Assembly: GCF_001422725.1 (NCBI RefSeq)
Contig: NZ_LMMA01000037.1
Span: 62,001 to 126,000, forward strand
DNA: 64,000 nucleotides
Reading direction: 5' to 3'
From: Flavobacterium sp. Leaf82
GTDB taxonomy: Bacteria > Bacteroidota > Bacteroidia > Flavobacteriales > Flavobacteriaceae
Position 1 is the stretch's first letter, and each line of letters opens with the position of its first letter. The notes under the pieces are model-generated. The model worked only from the letters and a program-made list of their open reading frames with translations. It searched no databases and was not told the DNA's origin. The translations under genes and the position numbers were made by a program. Shown piece after piece: positions 27,745-35,976 of this stretch.

Positions 27745-28695
27745 TTAAAGATAATTTAAACCTAAAAATATTTCCTGTTCCAGAGGAAGATCAATCTCAC
27801 TTTCAAAAAAAACGAGTTGTCTTTTATAAACAGTTTCAATTAAAAAATGATTTCCTCTAAAATAAGTTCTTCTGATTTTTACCGGCAAATCTGATTCTGC
27901 TACCATTTTAAACTGATGCGGATATACCAATGTTTTATGTGACTGATCTTCATATGGCAATAGCAAATGAGTAGGAATTTCATTTACTTCACCAAAAAGC
28001 GAAGCCACATATTTAGTTTCCGGATCTTCATATATCTTCGTCGGGTTATCTTTTACGATAACTTCACCATTTCGCATAACAATAGCTTCATCAGCAAATG
28101 ATAAGGCATCGGTACTATCGTGAGTTGCGATAATACAAGTAATTCCTTTTTGCTTTAAATATCTAAATAAATTTCGGCGTAAAGCATTTTTACGAAAAGC
28201 ATCGATTTGGCTAAAAGGTTCATCAAGCAAAATTACTTCTGGCTCTAAAGCCAAAACTCTCACCAAAGCCACTCTTTGTTGCTGTCCTCCACTTAAAAAC
28301 TTCGCTTTTACATTAGAGAATTGCTCCATTTCTACCATTTCCAATAATTCCTGAACGCGTAGTTTTTTCATATTGGCAAAACCATTCGAAAGAAACTTCC
28401 CAACATTTTCAGCTACCGTTTCAAAAGGAGACAAATCAAAATCCTGTGCCAGATATTTCATAAAAGGCATTCCCGGGATCAAATTGTATTTAGGACCTAA
28501 AATGGGCTTGTCGTTATAAAAGATCTTACCTTCATCTAAGTCATATAAACCGTACATTAATTTTAAAAGTGTACTTTTTCCGCAGCCGCTTTCACCAATA
28601 ATAGCAATATTCTCGCCTTTATTTATGGTAAAAGAAACGTTTTTTATAACAGGGCTTTCGGTATACGAAAAAGAAATATTCTGAATGTCGAGCAT
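27745..28695 (-). CDS. ABC transporter ATP-binding protein
   Basis: A 316-residue ABC ATPase. From the chosen start, MLDIQNISFSY: Walker A GESGCGKST at 34-42, a Q-loop AQDFDLSP, signature LSGGQQQR at 134-141, Walker B VILLDEP at 154-160 and the H-loop ATHD near 193. The frame is open seven codons further up (28716), but the family N-terminus favours 28695. A C-terminal extension of about 90 residues resembles a TOBE-like regulatory domain, as in MalK/PotA-type importers. No permease or binding protein is adjacent, so the substrate is unknown. Confidence 0.88.
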   Translation of the reverse strand: MLDIQNISFSYTESPVIKNVSFTINKGENIAIIGESGCGKSTLLKLMYGLYDLDEGKIFYNDKPILGPKYNLIPGMPFMKYLAQDFDLSPFETVAENVGKFLSNGFANMKKLRVQELLEMVEMEQFSNVKAKFLSGGQQQRVALVRVLALEPEVILLDEPFSQIDAFRKNALRRNLFRYLKQKGITCIIATHDSTDALSFADEAIVMRNGEVIVKDNPTKIYEDPETKYVASLFGEVNEIPTHLLLPYEDQSHKTLVYPHQFKMVAESDLPVKIRRTYFRGNHFLIETVYKRQLVFFESEIDLPLEQEIFLGLNYL

Positions 28696-28746
28696 GGGTT
28701 GTATTTGAAAGTTCAAATTTACAATGTTTAATTTCTAAAGTCAAAA

Positions 28747-28776
28747 AAAAGCTGCTTCAATTATGAAACAGCTTTT
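28747..28776 (-). terminator. Terminator of the OmpA-lipocalin operon
   Basis: 12-bp stem with one wobble (AAAAGCTGCTTC and complement) followed by TTTTTTTT on the minus strand. Confidence 0.7.
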
Positions 28777-28799
28777 AAGAAATTTTATTGCGTTTGAAA

Positions 28800-29495
28800 C
28801 TATTTACCAGCTTCAGTTTTTGCGTCGTTTACCATTTTGTCATTTGCAGTAATAGAAAACTCTACACGACGGTTTTGAGCTCTTCCTTCAGGAGTATCAT
28901 TTGTAGCAATAGGTTCAGCGATTCCTAAACCAGAAGTTTTGAAACGGCTTGATTTTAATCCTTTTGCAACTAAATAAGCTTGCACAGATGCTGCTCTTTG
29001 TCCTGAAAGTGTTAAGTTATATTCTGGTTTTCCTGTATTATCAGTATAACCAAAAATTTGAATATCAGTATCTCCGTACTCATTAAATACAGAAACCAAT
29101 TTATCTAAATTTGTTTTTGCTTGTGGAGTTAATGTTGATTTGTTAGTATCAAAACGAACAGAATTTTCATTTAAAGTCAAGTGAATTCCTTCTCCAACTC
29201 TTTCTACAGAAGCACCTGGTAAAGCCTGATCAATTTGACGGGCTTGTTTATCCATTTTGTTTCCAATAAGAGCACCAGTTCCACCACCTACAGCAGCTCC
29301 AATTGCAGCTCCTAAAGCAGTGTTTCCGCCTTTTCCTAAATTATTTCCAAGAATACCACCAATAAGACCACCGGCAACTACTCCAATTCCAGCTCCTTTT
29401 TGTGTATTGTTAGCGTTTTTTACTGAATCGCAACTTGCAAAGAAACTTACTAATACAAGTAAACTACTCAAACCTAAAACTGTTATCTTTTTCAT
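28800..29495 (-). CDS. OmpA-family peptidoglycan-associated lipoprotein with glycine zipper
   Basis: A 231-residue outer-membrane lipoprotein. A signal with lipobox at Cys22 (SFFASC) is followed by a glycine-zipper helix pair (about 33-82, GAGIGVVAGGLIGGILG and GAAIGAAVGGGTGALIG) and an OmpA C-terminal domain (about 105-220) with FDTNKSTLTPQAKTNLDKL, GYTDNTG and the peptidoglycan-binding NDTPEGRAQNRRVEF. It resembles YiaD/PAL-type proteins that tether the outer membrane to the wall. It lies 18 bp after a lipocalin-like lipoprotein gene, with which it forms an operon. Confidence 0.93.
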   Translation of the reverse strand: MKKITVLGLSSLLVLVSFFASCDSVKNANNTQKGAGIGVVAGGLIGGILGNNLGKGGNTALGAAIGAAVGGGTGALIGNKMDKQARQIDQALPGASVERVGEGIHLTLNENSVRFDTNKSTLTPQAKTNLDKLVSVFNEYGDTDIQIFGYTDNTGKPEYNLTLSGQRAASVQAYLVAKGLKSSRFKTSGLGIAEPIATNDTPEGRAQNRRVEFSITANDKMVNDAKTEAGK

Positions 29496-29513
29496 ATTAT
29501 ATATTTTTATTTT

Positions 29514-30014
29514 TTAATTAGCTCTTTGAAATTGGTAAGTAACATCCTTAGTTTGTCCACCAACATTAATATTATCGATTAACTGAAATGATGTATCAGT
29601 TAAACCAGCAACTTTTAATAAGTAACCATCTCTAACATTTTTTGATTTCGTTCCGGGATTAACAATCTTAAGAACAAAAAGTCCCTGATTATTGATACTC
29701 CATACGATTGGCGAAGTAAAAGCTGTACAACTTGCAGAAGTTAAAGTCATAGTTCCTTTATTGTTGTTTGAAATAAAATTCCAGGTACTTCCAATAAAAC
29801 ATTTAGAATCAGCAAGATCAAAAGAAGTTACTTTAATATAGTCAGAACCCGCATAAGATACATTGGTTAAAACCCAATTTCCTTTAATAGCTACTTGAGT
29901 AGGTCTGTCAAGTTTAGTAGATAGTGTAGTGGCTTCTGTTGAAGCGGTAGACGAAGCTGATTTACACGCGAATAACATCGTGGCGATCATGCAAATGAAA
30001 ATGATTTTCTTCAT
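29514..30014 (-). CDS. Lipocalin-family lipoprotein
   Basis: A 166-residue lipoprotein with lipobox at MLFAC (Cys17) and a small beta-barrel domain of the bacterial lipocalin-like kind (IKGNWVLTNVSY ... CFIGSTWNFI ... YQFQRAN), carrying two conserved Cys. The start three codons upstream (30023) is possible, but 30014 gives the standard MKKIIF signal start. It is the first gene of the pair with the OmpA lipoprotein; this pairing is common in flavobacteria. The ligand is unknown. Confidence 0.8.
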   Translation of the reverse strand: MKKIIFICMIATMLFACKSASSTASTEATTLSTKLDRPTQVAIKGNWVLTNVSYAGSDYIKVTSFDLADSKCFIGSTWNFISNNNKGTMTLTSASCTAFTSPIVWSINNQGLFVLKIVNPGTKSKNVRDGYLLKVAGLTDTSFQLIDNINVGGQTKDVTYQFQRAN

Positions 30015-30065
30015 TTTGTACATTTTTTTAAGTTAATACTTACTTATTTAACAATTATTATATGA

Positions 30066-30073
30066 CAAAGATA
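30066..30073 (-). promoter_or_regulatory. -7 element of the lipocalin-ompA operon
   Basis: TATCTTTG on the minus strand, about 50 bp before the start codon. No clear -33 TTG. Confidence 0.5.
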
Positions 30074-30218
30074 CAATTCATAAGAATATCTTTTGTTTTA
30101 GAATCTAATTATTTTCTTTCAAAATTAACACTTCCGACATTTTGTCACCCAAAAAACAATTGGTATTCTATTTGAATAAATGAAAATCATCACTTTAAAC
30201 TAAAAAAATAATAAAAAT

Positions 30219-32102
30219 ATGACAACAGGTAAAATTAATGTTTCGGTAGAAAACATCTTTCCCTTAATCAAAAAATTCTTGTATAGCGATCACGAAATCT
30301 TTTTACGTGAGTTAATTTCAAACGGAACCGACGCGACTTTAAAGCTAAAACACTTAATTAGTATAGGAGAAGCTAAAGTAGAATTCGGAAATCCTGTTAT
30401 CGAAATTAAAATTGATAAAGAAGGTAAAAAAATCCACATTATCGACCAGGGATTAGGTATGACAGCTGATGAAGTTGAAAAATACATTAACCAGGTTGCT
30501 TTTTCTGGAGCCGAAGAATTCCTTGATAAATACAAAGATTCTGCTAAAGATTCTGGAATTATTGGTCACTTTGGTCTTGGGTTTTACTCTGCTTTTATGG
30601 TTGCTGAAAAAGTAGAAATCATAACTAAATCATACAAAGATGAACCAGCTGCACACTGGACTTGCGATGGTAGCCCTGAGTTTACTTTAGAGCCTGCTGA
30701 CAAAACTTCACGTGGTACTGAAATCATCCTGCATATTGCTGAAGACTCTCTTGAATTTTTAGAAGATTCTAAAATCAGCGGCTTATTAAATAAATATAAT
30801 AAGTTTATGCCTATTCCAATTAAATTTGGAACTAGAACAGAAACACTTCCAAAACCGGAAGATGCTCCTGAAGATTACATAAACGAAACTTTTGAAGTTG
30901 ATAATATCATCAATAATCCAAATCCGGCCTGGACAAAACAACCAACGGAATTATCTGATGAAGATTACAAAAAATTCTACAGAGAATTGTATCCAATGCA
31001 ATTTGAAGATCCGTTGTTTAATATTCACTTAAATGTAGATTATCCTTTTAACCTTACCGGAATTTTATATTTCCCTAAATTAGGTTCGGATATGCAAATC
31101 CAGAAAGATAAAATTCAATTGTACCAAAACCAGGTTTACGTTACTGATAACGTAGAAGGAATTGTACCTGAATTTTTAACAATGCTAAAAGGTGTTATCG
31201 ATTCACCGGATATCCCCTTAAACGTTTCTCGTTCCGGTTTACAGGCTGATGGTGCAGTTAAGAAAATCTCGAACTACATTACCCGTAAAGTTGCTGATAA
31301 ACTAAAAGCATTATTCAACGAAAATCGTGCTGACTTTGAAGCTAAATGGAACGACATCAAAATCGTTTTAGAATACGGAATGCTTTCTGAAGATAAATTC
31401 TACGAAAAAGCAGGTGCGTTTGTTTTATATCCAACAGTTGATGATAAATACTTTACTCTTGAAGAATTAAAAGAGAATTTAAAAGAAAACCAAACTGATA
31501 AAGACGGGAAATTAGTTTTTCTTTATGCCGGAAACAAAGATGCTCAACACTCTTATATTCAAACAGCAAAAGATAAAGGATACGAAGTATTACTTTTAGA
31601 CTCTCCTATTATCTCACATTTGATTCAAAAAATCGAAGGTGATAACAAAGACGTAACTTTTGTTCGTGTAGATTCTGATCATGTTGATAATCTAATCAAA
31701 AAAGACGAAAACACGATTTCTAAGCTATCAGATGAAGAAAAAGAAACTTTAAAAACTTCATTAGAAGCTTATATTCCTAAAGCGTATAGCGTTCAACTTG
31801 AAGCTATGGATAGTCAGGCTGCTCCTTTTATTATCACGCAACCAGAATTTATGCGTAGAATGAAAGAAATGAGCCAATCAGGCGGTGGCGGAATGTTTGG
31901 AATGGGAAATATGCCAGAAATGTATAATCTTGTTGTAAACACAAACTCAGATTTAGCTACAAATATCTTAAATACCGAAGATAAAACACATCAGGAACAC
32001 TTGGTAAAACAAGCTTTAGACTTAGCTAAATTATCGCAAAACCTTTTAAAAGGAGAAGCGTTAACAGCTTTTGTAAAAAGAAGTTTTGAGATGATCAAAT
32101 AA
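30219..32102 (+). CDS. htpG: Molecular chaperone HtpG (Hsp90)
   Basis: A 627-residue Hsp90 homologue, an ATP-dependent cytoplasmic chaperone. The GHKL ATPase domain shows LRELISNGTDA (usually ISNASDA), IIDQGLGMT, and the lid GIIGHFGLGFYSAFMV. The middle domain has the NVSRSGLQAD segment (commonly NISREXLQ). A Gly-rich, Met-rich GGGGMFGMGNMPEMY segment precedes the C-terminal dimerisation region. Length is within the bacterial range. Single gene with a strong terminator. The slight substitutions in conserved motifs are typical of Bacteroidota HtpG. Confidence 0.97.
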   Translation: MTTGKINVSVENIFPLIKKFLYSDHEIFLRELISNGTDATLKLKHLISIGEAKVEFGNPVIEIKIDKEGKKIHIIDQGLGMTADEVEKYINQVAFSGAEEFLDKYKDSAKDSGIIGHFGLGFYSAFMVAEKVEIITKSYKDEPAAHWTCDGSPEFTLEPADKTSRGTEIILHIAEDSLEFLEDSKISGLLNKYNKFMPIPIKFGTRTETLPKPEDAPEDYINETFEVDNIINNPNPAWTKQPTELSDEDYKKFYRELYPMQFEDPLFNIHLNVDYPFNLTGILYFPKLGSDMQIQKDKIQLYQNQVYVTDNVEGIVPEFLTMLKGVIDSPDIPLNVSRSGLQADGAVKKISNYITRKVADKLKALFNENRADFEAKWNDIKIVLEYGMLSEDKFYEKAGAFVLYPTVDDKYFTLEELKENLKENQTDKDGKLVFLYAGNKDAQHSYIQTAKDKGYEVLLLDSPIISHLIQKIEGDNKDVTFVRVDSDHVDNLIKKDENTISKLSDEEKETLKTSLEAYIPKAYSVQLEAMDSQAAPFIITQPEFMRRMKEMSQSGGGGMFGMGNMPEMYNLVVNTNSDLATNILNTEDKTHQEHLVKQALDLAKLSQNLLKGEALTAFVKRSFEMIK

Positions 32103-32132
32103 GAAATAACTTATAAAGTTATTTTTATACTA

Positions 32133-32161
32133 AGCCCCGTAAGTTTAACTTACGGGGCTTT
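32133..32161 (+). terminator. Terminator of htpG
   Basis: Near-perfect stem AAGCCCCGTAAG with its complement followed by TTTTTTTG, 30 bp after the stop. Confidence 0.85.
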
Positions 32162-32367
32162 TTTTGTTCTAAAAAATCTAACAGACAAAAGGGAATATTT
32201 GTATATAAAATCCTTTAAAAAAATCCTGCAAACTCATCCTTACAGGATCTTTTAATCACCATAACATTAACCCTATTCTATTGTTCTTATGACTTATTGA
32301 CCCTGTTTGTTTGTTACTTCACTTCTTATTTTTATAAAAAATAGTACTATTCTAAATCTCAAATATA

Positions 32368-33450
32368 ATGATACTGGAAACATACAAATTAAGGGGAGAC
32401 GAAAAACTATTAGAAATTGCAGCCAAATTTAGCGTGACTGCTGAGGAAATCAAGGAATTGAATCCAAATCTGCGGATATTTAAATCACTATTTGGAACCG
32501 AATATGTAGAACATTTACAAAGTGTAATAATTCCCGTAAAAGATACTGAGAGAGAAATTATTCCCGAAAATTTACAATATAAAAGAATCACAGATGACCT
32601 GATCTTTGAAAAACAAGCAAGATACAGATGCGAACAAACTGTAATTACTAAAATTAATGGTATTGTACAAAACCATGCTGTTACCAAAACAGAATTTATA
32701 ATAGGGAAACATAATGCAGAAAACAGGCTTTTTGTAAAAATGCAAATGACCGAAAATATTTTGCACATGCAACCGGAGCAAATGGAGAAAATCATAGTTC
32801 TTTTAAACGATATCGAAAACGTAAAAAATGATGCTATACTATTGGTAAATGCAAATACAGGAAAGATTAGCAGAATAATGAATCATGCTAAAATCATCGA
32901 AAAATGGCTCCAACTCAAAGAAGACATAAGAGCTAAATATGATTTTATACGATTAGAAAAAAACAAGGGAGATTTTGATCAATTTATAACCTTAGCAGGA
33001 AATCAGATTCTTGCCCAAGATAAATTAATAACAGATCTGGAGAGTAAACTTTTTTATCAATTGTTTTTTGATAAATATCTGGTTGTCAAAAAGGATTTAT
33101 TTGAGCCCTACAAACGACCTTTCTATTCACAATTATTTTCAGGAATAGCATTAGAACTTGACTTTAGGCAGGACATCCTCTCAGAATCCGAAGATGAAAT
33201 TGCAATACGAAAAGTAGGTAATTTATCACGTAAAAATTACAACGCAGCCCAACTGGAACAAATGTATAACGATACGTACAAACCATTAATAAAATATAAA
33301 TTTTCTGAGTTTAGTTTTAGCTATCGCGAGCGCAGCATTATAAATACCAAAGACCAATGGATAGAAAGTGCTGAAGTAACAATGATCGAACAAGTAAAAA
33401 ATAATATACAAATAGTGGTAGAATATAAACTAAAAAAAATAGATCTATAA
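32368..33450 (+). CDS. LysM-domain protein of a putative injection-system cassette
   Basis: A 360-residue protein with no signal peptide. Residues 4-57 form a LysM-like module (YKLRGDEKLLEIAAKFSV, TAEEIKELNPNLR, VIIPVK). The rest is a charged alpha/beta region I do not recognise (YRCEQTVITKINGIVQN, ITKAEF-like stretches, a C-terminal KDQWIESAEVTM beta section). Its stop codon overlaps the next ATG as TAATG, so it is translationally coupled to a PAAR-like protein. Cytoplasmic LysM proteins next to PAAR-like proteins are typical of contractile injection systems, where they act as adaptors or baseplate parts. That role is inferred from context only. Confidence 0.6.
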   Translation: MILETYKLRGDEKLLEIAAKFSVTAEEIKELNPNLRIFKSLFGTEYVEHLQSVIIPVKDTEREIIPENLQYKRITDDLIFEKQARYRCEQTVITKINGIVQNHAVTKTEFIIGKHNAENRLFVKMQMTENILHMQPEQMEKIIVLLNDIENVKNDAILLVNANTGKISRIMNHAKIIEKWLQLKEDIRAKYDFIRLEKNKGDFDQFITLAGNQILAQDKLITDLESKLFYQLFFDKYLVVKKDLFEPYKRPFYSQLFSGIALELDFRQDILSESEDEIAIRKVGNLSRKNYNAAQLEQMYNDTYKPLIKYKFSEFSFSYRERSIINTKDQWIESAEVTMIEQVKNNIQIVVEYKLKKIDL

Positions 33451-34523
33451 TGGCTGAATCATTTGTACCACAGGAAACAACGGTAATATGTACCATGATG
33501 ACCAACGGAACTCCACAAAAATTAGGCATTACCAGAACGCCCCATACTTTTCACCTTGCAAAAGGACAACCCCTGCTTAATATTTATGATAAAAAACTCT
33601 CAGGACCATTTGGCTGTAAAAATCCGGCAAAATTTTGGGGAGGACTACAAGCATTATGCCTTGGTATTGCACTGGCAGCTGCAGTAGTACTAACCGGCGG
33701 AGCAACGCTAGTAGTTATAGTTGCTGCCTGTGCAATAGGTGTAGTATCAGGCGCAGTAGGAATGTACAAAATGGCGCACGATTGTGATATTATTGGAACA
33801 GCTGAATGGAAGAATGCTCATAATATGGTTAGGATCGACCAAGGGAATGCATTGTTAAACGGATCTTACATAAATTGTAGCAAGGGCGGATTAATAAACA
33901 TTATAATGGATCCCGTTATAGCGCTGGATGCTGCAGAGCAAATAAGCGACAATAATACTAAAGAAGTCCTAGCCCAAATGGGTTCAATGTTTCTTATAGG
34001 TGGTATTAGTGTAGCTACAGCAGCGGTAGCAGGAACAGCATCTGCGGTAATATCTGCTACTGTTGCAATGGGAATGTATGCCCCTGGAGAATGGATGGGA
34101 GAACAAGCATCTAATCCTGTAGTAGGAAATCTGGAAGCAAATGCAAGTGCAGATATTGCAACAACAGTTGCTACAAAAGGAAGTTCTGGCGTAATAAGGG
34201 ATCTTGGCGTAGGTGTTACCGAAAATATTGCAAATAATAGTATCCAAAACATTACAAAAGGGGCTGCACAATATGGAGTAGGTGTAGCAACGGAATCTGT
34301 AGAAATGAGTTTGGAAGGTGCTGTAAGATATACTATAGGAAAAAACAGATTTAATTTTTCTATGGATAAAACCGGTGTCGGTGGTTTGATAGCCAATATT
34401 GTTATTGGTTCAGCCTCTGATTATTATGAAGCTACATTAGCCGAAAAAACTGAAAAGGATAGTGATAGATTTAACAAAGCTGATAGAAATAACGGAATAA
34501 ATGTAATGGCAAAACTAAATTAA
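33450..34523 (+). CDS. PAAR-like (DUF4280-type) protein with membrane segments, putative effector
   Basis: A 357-residue protein with no signal peptide. Residues 10-150 follow the DUF4280/PAAR-like pattern: TTVICTMMTNGTPQKLGIT (Cys14), QPLLNI, FGCKNP (Cys56), DCDIIGTAEW (Cys112) and NGSYINCSKGGLINI (Cys143), but two hydrophobic segments (about 63-105) are inserted between the second and third Cys. A further Gly/Ala-rich hydrophobic stretch (about 178-210) and a soluble Gly-rich tail follow. PAAR-like proteins cap the spike of type VI and related systems and carry toxins, so this may be a membrane-active effector. It is followed 2 nt later by two paralogous anchored proteins. Function inferred. 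Confidence 0.6.
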   Translation: MAESFVPQETTVICTMMTNGTPQKLGITRTPHTFHLAKGQPLLNIYDKKLSGPFGCKNPAKFWGGLQALCLGIALAAAVVLTGGATLVVIVAACAIGVVSGAVGMYKMAHDCDIIGTAEWKNAHNMVRIDQGNALLNGSYINCSKGGLINIIMDPVIALDAAEQISDNNTKEVLAQMGSMFLIGGISVATAAVAGTASAVISATVAMGMYAPGEWMGEQASNPVVGNLEANASADIATTVATKGSSGVIRDLGVGVTENIANNSIQNITKGAAQYGVGVATESVEMSLEGAVRYTIGKNRFNFSMDKTGVGGLIANIVIGSASDYYEATLAEKTEKDSDRFNKADRNNGINVMAKLN

Positions 34524-34524
34524 T

Positions 34525-35118
34525 ATGAAGAACGTTTTAAATTATTTCATAGGTCTAATATCAATATTAACAGTAATTGCTATTATCAATGGCGTTATAA
34601 ATTATTTTTTTCTTTGGGAAAACAATGGAAATAATTATTATAAAAATTACATAAAAACATCTAGAGAAATTAAAGTAAAGGTAGAAGATAAAAATTTTGA
34701 TGAGGAATTTGGTCATACTCACTATATAAAGTATACTATTGGCTATAAAGGAATAATGGGAGGAAGTAGGGATTATACGTTTGAGGACAGTTATACACAA
34801 AAATATTTTAAAATTATGCGTTTTGATTTGCCAGATCAATCTCTTACTGCAGGGCAAAACGCAGTAATTAGCGGTAAAGATATATGTATAATGGTAGATA
34901 TTTACGAATATAATAATCCTGATTATGGCACTATTACAAATCCCATTCATGTTTTTAGCTACAAAGGAAGTCAAAAACCACTAGGTGTATCCGTAGGAGC
35001 AGAAGGATGGCAAATTATAGAACCCACTCAGCAAGAATATGAATACAATGTTATTAATTACCTCACTTATGTAATGCCGGCAAAGGAGTTTAAAGAGCGT
35101 TTTGAGAAGGGAAAATAA
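34525..35118 (+). CDS. Membrane-anchored protein, paralogue 1 (putative immunity)
   Basis: A 197-residue protein with a single N-terminal transmembrane helix (about 9-31) and a beta-rich extracytoplasmic domain. It starts 1 nt after the stop of the PAAR-like gene. Its C-terminal third (NPDYGTITNPIHVFSYKG, IEPTQQEYEYNVINYLTYVM, KEFKERFEK) is clearly related to the next gene. No known family was recognised. Tandem, diverged copies right after a toxin-like gene are typical of immunity proteins, so I propose that role, as inference only. Confidence 0.6.
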   Translation: MKNVLNYFIGLISILTVIAIINGVINYFFLWENNGNNYYKNYIKTSREIKVKVEDKNFDEEFGHTHYIKYTIGYKGIMGGSRDYTFEDSYTQKYFKIMRFDLPDQSLTAGQNAVISGKDICIMVDIYEYNNPDYGTITNPIHVFSYKGSQKPLGVSVGAEGWQIIEPTQQEYEYNVINYLTYVMPAKEFKERFEKGK

Positions 35119-35163
35119 ATATCGCATTTTAAAAATAAGTGTAATAGCAAAAAACGCATAAAT

Positions 35164-35823
35164 ATGATCAATTACAAAAATTACATTGGTTGGTTCATAG
35201 GCAGTTTTGTCTTATTTCCTGTGATGCTTCATTTTTATAGCACATTTTCGATAAATAGAAATGAAGGCAAAAAATATTATCAAAGCTATATTAATAATTC
35301 TGTTGAAATTAAAATTAAAATATCAGAATATGAAGAAAAAGGAAAGATCTATGGTATTACTTTTAAATCAGGCAGCTATTTAGCATCTTATAGTCGCTCA
35401 GGTTCTAATAACGGAGCAATGGACAAATTAATATGCTATAGTCAAGAAAATAAAAAATATTTTGCAGTAACAGTCTTTGATTTTTTATTTCAATATGGAC
35501 AGTCAAAATTTGAAATAATTCGAAGAATATTAGACAACAAAGAAATTTTTATAACTGTAAATAAAGATGATTTAGCAAATCCAAAGTATGGCACAAAAGA
35601 AAATCCAATCCCTGTTTTCAATTATAAAGGAATTGAAAAAACTATTATGGTAAATGTTGGAAATGATGGTTATATAATATTAGAACCAACCCAAAAAGAG
35701 TATGAACATAACGTAATTACTTACTTGACCTACATAATGCCTAAAGAAGAATTTAAAGAGCGTTTTGAAAAAAGGAAAATAAATATCCGGTTTAAAAAAA
35801 AAGCAGAAAAGCAAATATTATAA
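35164..35823 (+). CDS. Membrane-anchored protein, paralogue 2 (putative immunity)
   Basis: A 219-residue paralogue of the gene before it, 45 bp downstream. It has an N-terminal transmembrane helix (about 9-27), the KYYQSYINNSVEIKIKI segment that matches YYKNYIKTSREIKVKV of paralogue 1, and the shared NPKYGTKENPIPVFNYKG and LEPTQKEYEHNVITYLTYIM blocks. It carries a basic C-terminal tail (KINIRFKKKAEKQIL) missing from paralogue 1. The middle part (residues 50-110) is diverged. It ends the cassette, followed by a perfect terminator. Function unknown; immunity is inferred. Confidence 0.6.
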   Translation: MINYKNYIGWFIGSFVLFPVMLHFYSTFSINRNEGKKYYQSYINNSVEIKIKISEYEEKGKIYGITFKSGSYLASYSRSGSNNGAMDKLICYSQENKKYFAVTVFDFLFQYGQSKFEIIRRILDNKEIFITVNKDDLANPKYGTKENPIPVFNYKGIEKTIMVNVGNDGYIILEPTQKEYEHNVITYLTYIMPKEEFKERFEKRKINIRFKKKAEKQIL

Positions 35824-35877
35824 AACAGTTAAAAAAACTATACGTTTGTAAAACATTATCACATAAAAATACGTTCT

Positions 35878-35906
35878 AAATCCTGTAGGCAGAGCCTACA
35901 GGATTT
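35878..35906 (+). terminator. Terminator closing the LysM/PAAR-like cassette
   Basis: Perfect 13-bp stem AAATCCTGTAGGC with its complement, loop AGA, followed by TTTTTTATT. Confidence 0.85.
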
Positions 35907-35932
35907 TTTTTATTTACGCTCACTTTTTTTAT

Positions 35933-35940
35933 TAAATTTG
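35933..35940 (+). promoter_or_regulatory. -7 element of the following lipoprotein gene
   Basis: TAAATTTG, 36 bp before the start codon at 35977, directly after the cassette terminator. No good TTG at -33. Confidence 0.5.
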
Positions 35941-35976
35941 AACACCTATTAATACTAACATAAAACCAAAACTACC

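Noticed and set aside
32218..32256. Hairpin-like AAATCCTG...CAGGAT upstream of the LysM gene, similar to the terminator at 35878-35906
   Set aside because: Only 6 bp pair and the rest differs, so there is no support for direct repeats that would mark cassette ends.
32352..34396. Several open frames on the minus strand opposite the LysM/PAAR-like cassette
   Set aside because: They overlap the plus-strand genes, which have the translation coupling and family features; the frames look like AT-poor codon-bias shadows.
32368..35823. Full type VI secretion system
   Set aside because: No Hcp, VgrG, sheath, ClpV or membrane complex gene is in the window; only the cassette is supported.
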